Positions 59,510-64,000 of a stretch of DNA of 64,000 bases are shown here, in pieces. Below the pieces are notes generated by a model. That model had not been told where the DNA came from and searched no databases. It saw nothing but the letters and a program-made list of their open reading frames with translations. This DNA comes from Fasciolopsis buskii (Eukaryota > Platyhelminthes > Trematoda > Plagiorchiida > Fasciolidae), in contig LUCM01006467.1 in assembly GCA_008360955.1 (NCBI GenBank), forward strand, positions 27,636 through 91,635. The letters are read 5' to 3'. The translations under genes and the position numbers were made by a program. Each line of letters begins with the position of its first letter. The stretch's first letter is position 1.

Positions 59510-60660
59510 CTAATACGCTAGCTGACCAAGAGCAGTGGTCGGCAGGGAAACCAAAAAGGCTGCGGATGTCAAAAACAGTCGCAATTTTCACGGACGGATT
59601 AGAAATACTGAGAATTTGGTCAGTAACCAGAGTTTAGATATAGGGCACTGGGTCCTAGGGTTCAACCTTTTGAACAGGCACTAAATATTAGGTGGTTGGT
59701 ACATATCTTTTCTTCGCATGCTTACAGAACGACTGCCTCGTTGGATGCAGTTCTCCGACTGGGTGATTATCGGCACTGTTTCATTAGTCTGTCACCAAGC
59801 TCAAGATAACTTCTTCAGCCAGAGGTTGAAAACTTCTTTACTTCTTTGTGCATCCGTCCGTGTAAGGCTGCATCGGGTAAACTGTCTCAATATTTTAAAC
59901 AGAATTTGACGCGAAATTTTCAGTCATAAAAGTATTTAAGTGGCAGCTTGATTCTACAGTCCAGCGCTGGTTTTCATTTGTGGGAGAGTAGTTGAAGCTA
60001 TGCGCCTCATTTCAGTTGCTGATCGAGGTGCTGAACATTTTCCTTGCGAGGAGAGCAAAGTGACACATCAGAATATGAGAGAGTCACTTGCTCCCCGTGG
60101 AATAATTAATTCACTACCTCTTTTCTGTCGCTATTATTTTGGTTTCTGTTAATCAGAACTCGCCTTGGCATCTCCTCTTGTATTCAGAGGGCCAGTCGTC
60201 CTTATTAAGTCTTCACCTTTAGTGTCGAGCTTCTTCATCTCAGTCTTCCTTTGCTCCTACGACTGCAAATTTTGGAAACAGTCCTCCTTTTCATTTTCCA
60301 AAAAGCAAGCTGCATCCTACCTGAGTGTTCCTCATACGCATTCCCGTTTTACAACATATCTTTTCATTACGAGGTTTACCTAGTGATGTGAATCTTTTTG
60401 TGTAATCAAAATGGAGTAAGACTTCGCCTTAAAAAGCCAGACCTTTGCACTTTATTGCTTTCATTTGGTTTGCAGTCCGACGGAGTTGCTTAAGTACGGT
60501 TCAAGAGCACCGGACAAACAGAATGAGTGAAGAAACAAGCAATAAATCAAACACGTCATGGAGGGAGATTAATTAAGTGAGGCACTGAGCTTGGTTACTT
60601 GAGCAGCTGAATCTGATTGAGTTCTTTATCACATACTTGGAACATGAATCCATATCTCAT
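59510..60660. other. Sorting nexin intron, no element recognised
   Basis: Short frames only, on both strands. Confidence 0.35.
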
Positions 60661-60677
60661 AGGCACTAGAGTTCATT

Positions 60678-60876
60678 ACACGGAAAGAGGGAGTCGGCAA
60701 GCATGACTCTAAAACTTGGAGTGGCAAAGAACCACATAAAGTCACAATAGGTCAGATGTGATAACGAGCTGGGCGAAAGCGAGTTGCCGTCTACCACGTG
60801 AGCGACCAGCATATCTAGGATTCGAACCGCTGATCCTTTTGGGTGACGGACGCTTAATCCACTTGTCCACCTCTGG
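60678..60876 (-). repeat. tRNA-derived SINE copy
   Basis: The minus-strand head GGACAAGTGGATTAAGCGTC and box B GCGGTTCGAATCCT (60,819-60,832) are followed by TCGCTTTCGCCCAGCTCGTT, ATCACATCTGACCTATTGTG and GTTTTAGAGTCATGCTTGCC. The body ends early compared with the longest copies. Confidence 0.75.
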
Positions 60877-61227
60877 TGGTGTTGCACTGAACGAGGTGTT
60901 GTCACGCGCAGAGAAGACCCGAATAGCGATTACAAATCTGAAGCATCTGCGGCTTCGGTGTGGCATCCGGTTATGCACCACAAGTTGAGTTTGAATTACA
61001 GCAATAAGATCAATTCCTCCGTACTGTTCAGAAACAACTGTTGAGGATGGACGACATGAAAAAGCCGTGATTGGACCACCGGTGTCTTCGGAAGATTGAC
61101 GGAGCGTAATTGGAGAATTGAATCAACGACGCTAACGGTAGGTGCAGTGTACTGGATTCTAGGGTTCGGCTCCCAGAATAACCACTGAATTCAAATAAAA
61201 TAAGGTATTTGGGTTCTGTTTTGTATG

Positions 61228-61960
61228 CACGCTTGAGAAGTAACCGCGAGCAGTGGTGAAAAGAAGTAATATGGAGAAGTAGAGAAGGCTGCCACTTCTT
61301 CCAATAGTCAGAACCTTCGCCGGCTTAGTGGGAATGGTGATCCACGAAAGCCAAGCGTAAGTGAGATAAAAGTATTCGGCGCTTATGGATTCGTTCTCAG
61401 CGGCGTCGTCCTGGTTGTTGAGGGGAAGATTTGAAAGCGAAGTTTATCCCGCCAAATTCGACGTTCAGCCTCCAACCTATGCTGCAAGTTTATACCAACC
61501 TTCTATCAGAAGTGGAGGTCATTGGGGAGATAGGTTTCTGTAGAACGCACAGGGTTGTCTCCGATTGCTTTTAAAGGTAGTGAAGCTTAGGCTTTGGAGT
61601 TAACAAAATTTCTAAACCCATTCTGGGTAAGAGATCAAATATCTCTGGGGCTGATGTAAATCGGAAGTAGCATCGATTTACAAGAAAGGTGATAGATCCG
61701 ATTCCTCCCATGAAAACCACAGAGGAATTAATGTGTTAAGTACCATAACTCAATAGTCCGCGGCTATTATCCTCTGCCGATTACCCAGTAACTTCCAAAG
61801 AACGCGTGATAGCCAAGGCGGTTTCCTTTCCGATCGGAATTGTATTGATTAAATATTCACGATGCAACATGCAATGTCTTCTTTGGCACGAAGTCGGCGA
61901 TCGGCTCCGTCGACCGTGCAGTCCTCTGGCACTGCCTCTCACTGAAGGATGTGCATATCA
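61228..61960 (+). mobile_element. LINE fragment, pre-RT and RT start
   Basis: Pieces in order are SREQW, SSNSQNLRRLSGNGDPRKPS with VSE, then after about 300 bases VASIYKKGDRSDSS, ENHRGINVLSTIT and SQGGFLSDRNCID. These parallel IPIFKESTRSD, NHRGISSIPIVTK and QQAGFRPGRGCID in the copy at 31.7-33.8 kb, so it is the same broad family and heavily mutated. It is antisense to the sorting nexin gene, inside its intron. Confidence 0.6.
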
Positions 61961-62754
61961 AGATAATCCTTTTCACGGGAACTATCAATCCCTAATACAG
62001 ACAGAGAAAGTTCCCCTGTGTTTCAATTAGACGGACATCAGGAATGTGACAGATCAAGAAACCTAGGAAAAGATGTACTGCCAGTTAACTCACTTTAGCA
62101 ATGATCATCTTGTTCACGCGTGGGCCAAAAAACGCCTGGAATATTTTGCGCAATATGACAAAATTGCCTTCTCGTGAGAAATTATTTTTTTGCTGTAAGT
62201 TGAACATCTCGTCCACGAGAAGAAACAACATTCCGATGGGGCTGTCATCGACGTTTGTCTATTGATTGAACAAAATTAAAATATGGAGAAAATCCTAAGA
62301 AACGGAATCCAATTTCAAGTCCATTTTGATGAATCAAACAACGACTTAATAGCTCATCGAAGCAATACAAAACGGACGTAACTTTGGTTGGTAATGAGAC
62401 AGGCGTGATCTGAATTCCCTTTCTCTCTAATATATATAGCTATAAGTGTATATTAATAACGCGGGTTACCTAGTTGACCTATTAAACTGTAAACCGGTAG
62501 TGACATCTACTAAGAGCCTCGACAAAGCGGATTTCCTGGCAGACTCAGTACCACTATGCTAAACCATTACAGGGCAATTGCATCAGTTTCGGCTACCCAC
62601 GGTATTCAAAAGAGGGATTCCGGGCCAATTAAACACAAACACAGCACAAAATTTCAGTTTTGAAAAATAAGAAGAACAGGTTACTGATCTTTCGTAGCAG
62701 TTGTTGATAGCAGGGAATAATTCAAACTTGTGACAAAAAAGGGGTACTACTTAC

Positions 62755-62988
62755 CGGATCTAAATTATCCCCGACTTTTCCTTGTTCCAAGCTGCCCGTA
62801 TCACCACGAGTGGAGTCGAAGCTGGAAGACCGCTTAGGTACAGTTTCCGAATTGATACGTGTTCCTTGGTTGGGGGACTCCACTAGGCTGCCACCAGATA
62901 AGATACGAGTAAATCCATCGGCTAATGTATCCGGTACAGATTTCATCGCATTTCCAACTGATCTCAAGGGATTTAAAATCGCGGACAC
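62755..62988 (-). CDS. Sorting nexin exon, linker before PXC domain
   Basis: The minus-strand acceptor CATCCTTTTTCTGCCCACGCACAG and donor GATCCG|GTAAGTAGT flank exactly 78 codons. The start VSAILNPLRSVGNAMKSVPD then TLADGFTRILSG resembles the conserved segment between PX and PXC in SNX13/SNX25-type proteins (xxPLRxVGxxxxxVPDxLxDGxxR). The remainder is a Ser/Gly-rich linker. It lies upstream, on the same strand, of two exons that encode PXC, which supports the assignment. Earlier exons (PXA, RGS, PX) should lie to the right of the window. Confidence 0.65.
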
Positions 62989-62989
62989 C

Positions 62990-63615
62990 TGTGCGTGGGC
63001 AGAAAAAGGATGGGGAGTATTTTCCATGCCAAAACGATTTAGGCAACAACAAATAAATGGTCTCGCAAGGGACTACACATTTACTGATTCGGTTATCTTT
63101 TGACACAGTTCCCAGAAAAAACGAAACATTATGTAGGAAGAAAATAAATTAATTTAGTTTTTACAACCAGTAAAATCGCACTGATTGTGCTCTGGCTTTG
63201 GTTGCTATGTCACAGAAACAGCTATTCAAGTAAGAAATGAATGAGCAATGCTGACAAATGTAAGGCATGGAGTTAAATAACCAAAAAAGAGGAAGAAATT
63301 TTTCGAAGCCAAGAAAGTTACTGCCTGCGACACTAAGTTATATCACTTAATATCTTTAAACCTTACAGGAGAAATCACGTGGGCCTGAATCTGACAGACT
63401 TACTTGACGTAAACCAGTTACTTCATTGCTCAAGGTTTTTGTCGTGTCAGCGACTGGCTACCTCTTCTCATCTCCCAATCATTGCCTGCCTGGGGGAAGA
63501 ACACAGGGAGTCAGGCAACCTATAAATTTGCGTAGAACATTTCTCAATCACGTTGGTCTGCTCCTATTTAGCGCCGCTGTGTCAGCACCTCATCCCCAAA
63601 CATTTTTATCTCGTC
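62990..63615. other. Presumed sorting nexin intron
   Basis: No exon or domain. A CTCTGGCTTTGGTTGCTA word of repeat family D occurs at about 63,190. Confidence 0.35.
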
Positions 63616-63619
63616 GCCC

Positions 63620-63860
63620 CCACCGTCACAATGAGGCTAAAACTTGACACGTTGCGCATCTTCATCATCCCACGAACTATACAAGATGGTTTATCTCAAG
63701 CCAGAGGTTAAGTCATGCTTGGTAGGGCAATGGATGAGGGCTCAGGGAAGCAGTCCGCTGATCCTCCAGGGTGAACCTAGTTTGAGCTGACAAGTCAATC
63801 AAGATAGCCAGAGTAGGTTTCGCGAATCTGTGACATTTGTGGCGCCACCATGACATCCAG
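63620..63860 (+). repeat. Interspersed repeat family B, copy 4
   Basis: Blocks ACAATGAGGCTAAAACTTGA, GATGGTTTATCTCAAGCCAG, AAGTCATGCTTGGTAGGGCA and GTTTGAGCTGACAAGTCAAT parallel the copies at 47.3 and 57.7 kb. Confidence 0.45.
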
Positions 63861-64000
63861 CTTTCTCTGAAGGGAAAAGTGTACAATGCCACAGTTCGTA
63901 GTGTTCTTTTCGGTTGCTAGACCTGGTCTGTCTGCATTGAGGAGGGCCGGCAAATTTCTGTTCTCTACCCTTGGTTTCTCCGAAGCATTTCTCGAGTCTG

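Noticed and set aside
1..64000. CRISPR arrays, operons or prokaryotic features
   Set aside because: No regularly spaced direct repeats, no tightly packed genes and no ribosome-binding-site pattern. The clear genes have GT-AG introns.

Overview
This window looks like a gene-poor stretch of a large, repeat-rich animal nuclear genome, most likely a digenean flatworm (fluke). That is an inference from four things: coding sequence split into short GT-AG exons by kilobase-scale introns; many decayed retroelements of types known from trematodes (non-LTR LINEs of two lineages and Penelope-like elements); a tRNA-derived SINE family present about eleven times; and numerous microsatellites. There is no bacterial gene organisation, CRISPR array, rRNA or intact tRNA gene. 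Most open frames here are chance or repeat-derived.

Two host genes can be recognised. On the + strand, 44,723-44,941 and 51,434-52,372 are the last two coding exons of SSRP1, the HMG-box subunit of the histone chaperone FACT. They join in phase across a 6.5-kb intron that carries SINE, LINE and Penelope debris. On the - strand, 62,755-62,988, 58,126-58,300 and 53,500-53,735 are 3' exons of a sorting nexin with a C-terminal PXC (nexin_C) domain. The last two join in phase (G|AG) and end in a stop codon, so this gene converges on SSRP1. At the left, a + strand gene of unknown function ends with a long Ser/Pro/Gln-rich terminal exon at 19,472-20,028. Up to four upstream candidate exons (6,504-6,658, 11,921-12,006, 12,432-12,586, 14,305-14,335) fit it in splice phase. 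Several isolated candidate exons with good splice signals, identity unknown, lie at 5.7, 20.4, 21.5, 23.3, 26.7 and 30.7 kb.

Layout: 0-14 kb is mostly non-coding with SINE copies. 14.4-16.8 kb holds a Penelope-like retroelement with reverse transcriptase and GIY-YIG endonuclease (- strand, lightly broken). 19.5-20.0 kb is the terminal exon of the unknown gene. 20.9-30.0 kb holds a ~310-bp CCAAT-rich repeat present as an inverted pair and a 428-bp inverted repeat around a 900-bp loop. 31.7-34.1 kb is a decayed RTE-like LINE. 35.5-38 kb is a patchwork of LINE fragments around a single N. 39.5-48.5 kb contains nested repeats, LINE pieces and the first SSRP1 exon seen here. 49.5-50.9 kb is a second, very decayed Penelope-like element. 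51.4-52.4 kb is the SSRP1 terminal exon, and 53.5-63 kb the sorting nexin with LINE pieces in its introns.

I see no enzyme pathway or operon. The unusual content is structural: the inverted repeats, a SINE with two tRNA-like heads, two hairpins of identical geometry, and the unidentified multi-exon gene.
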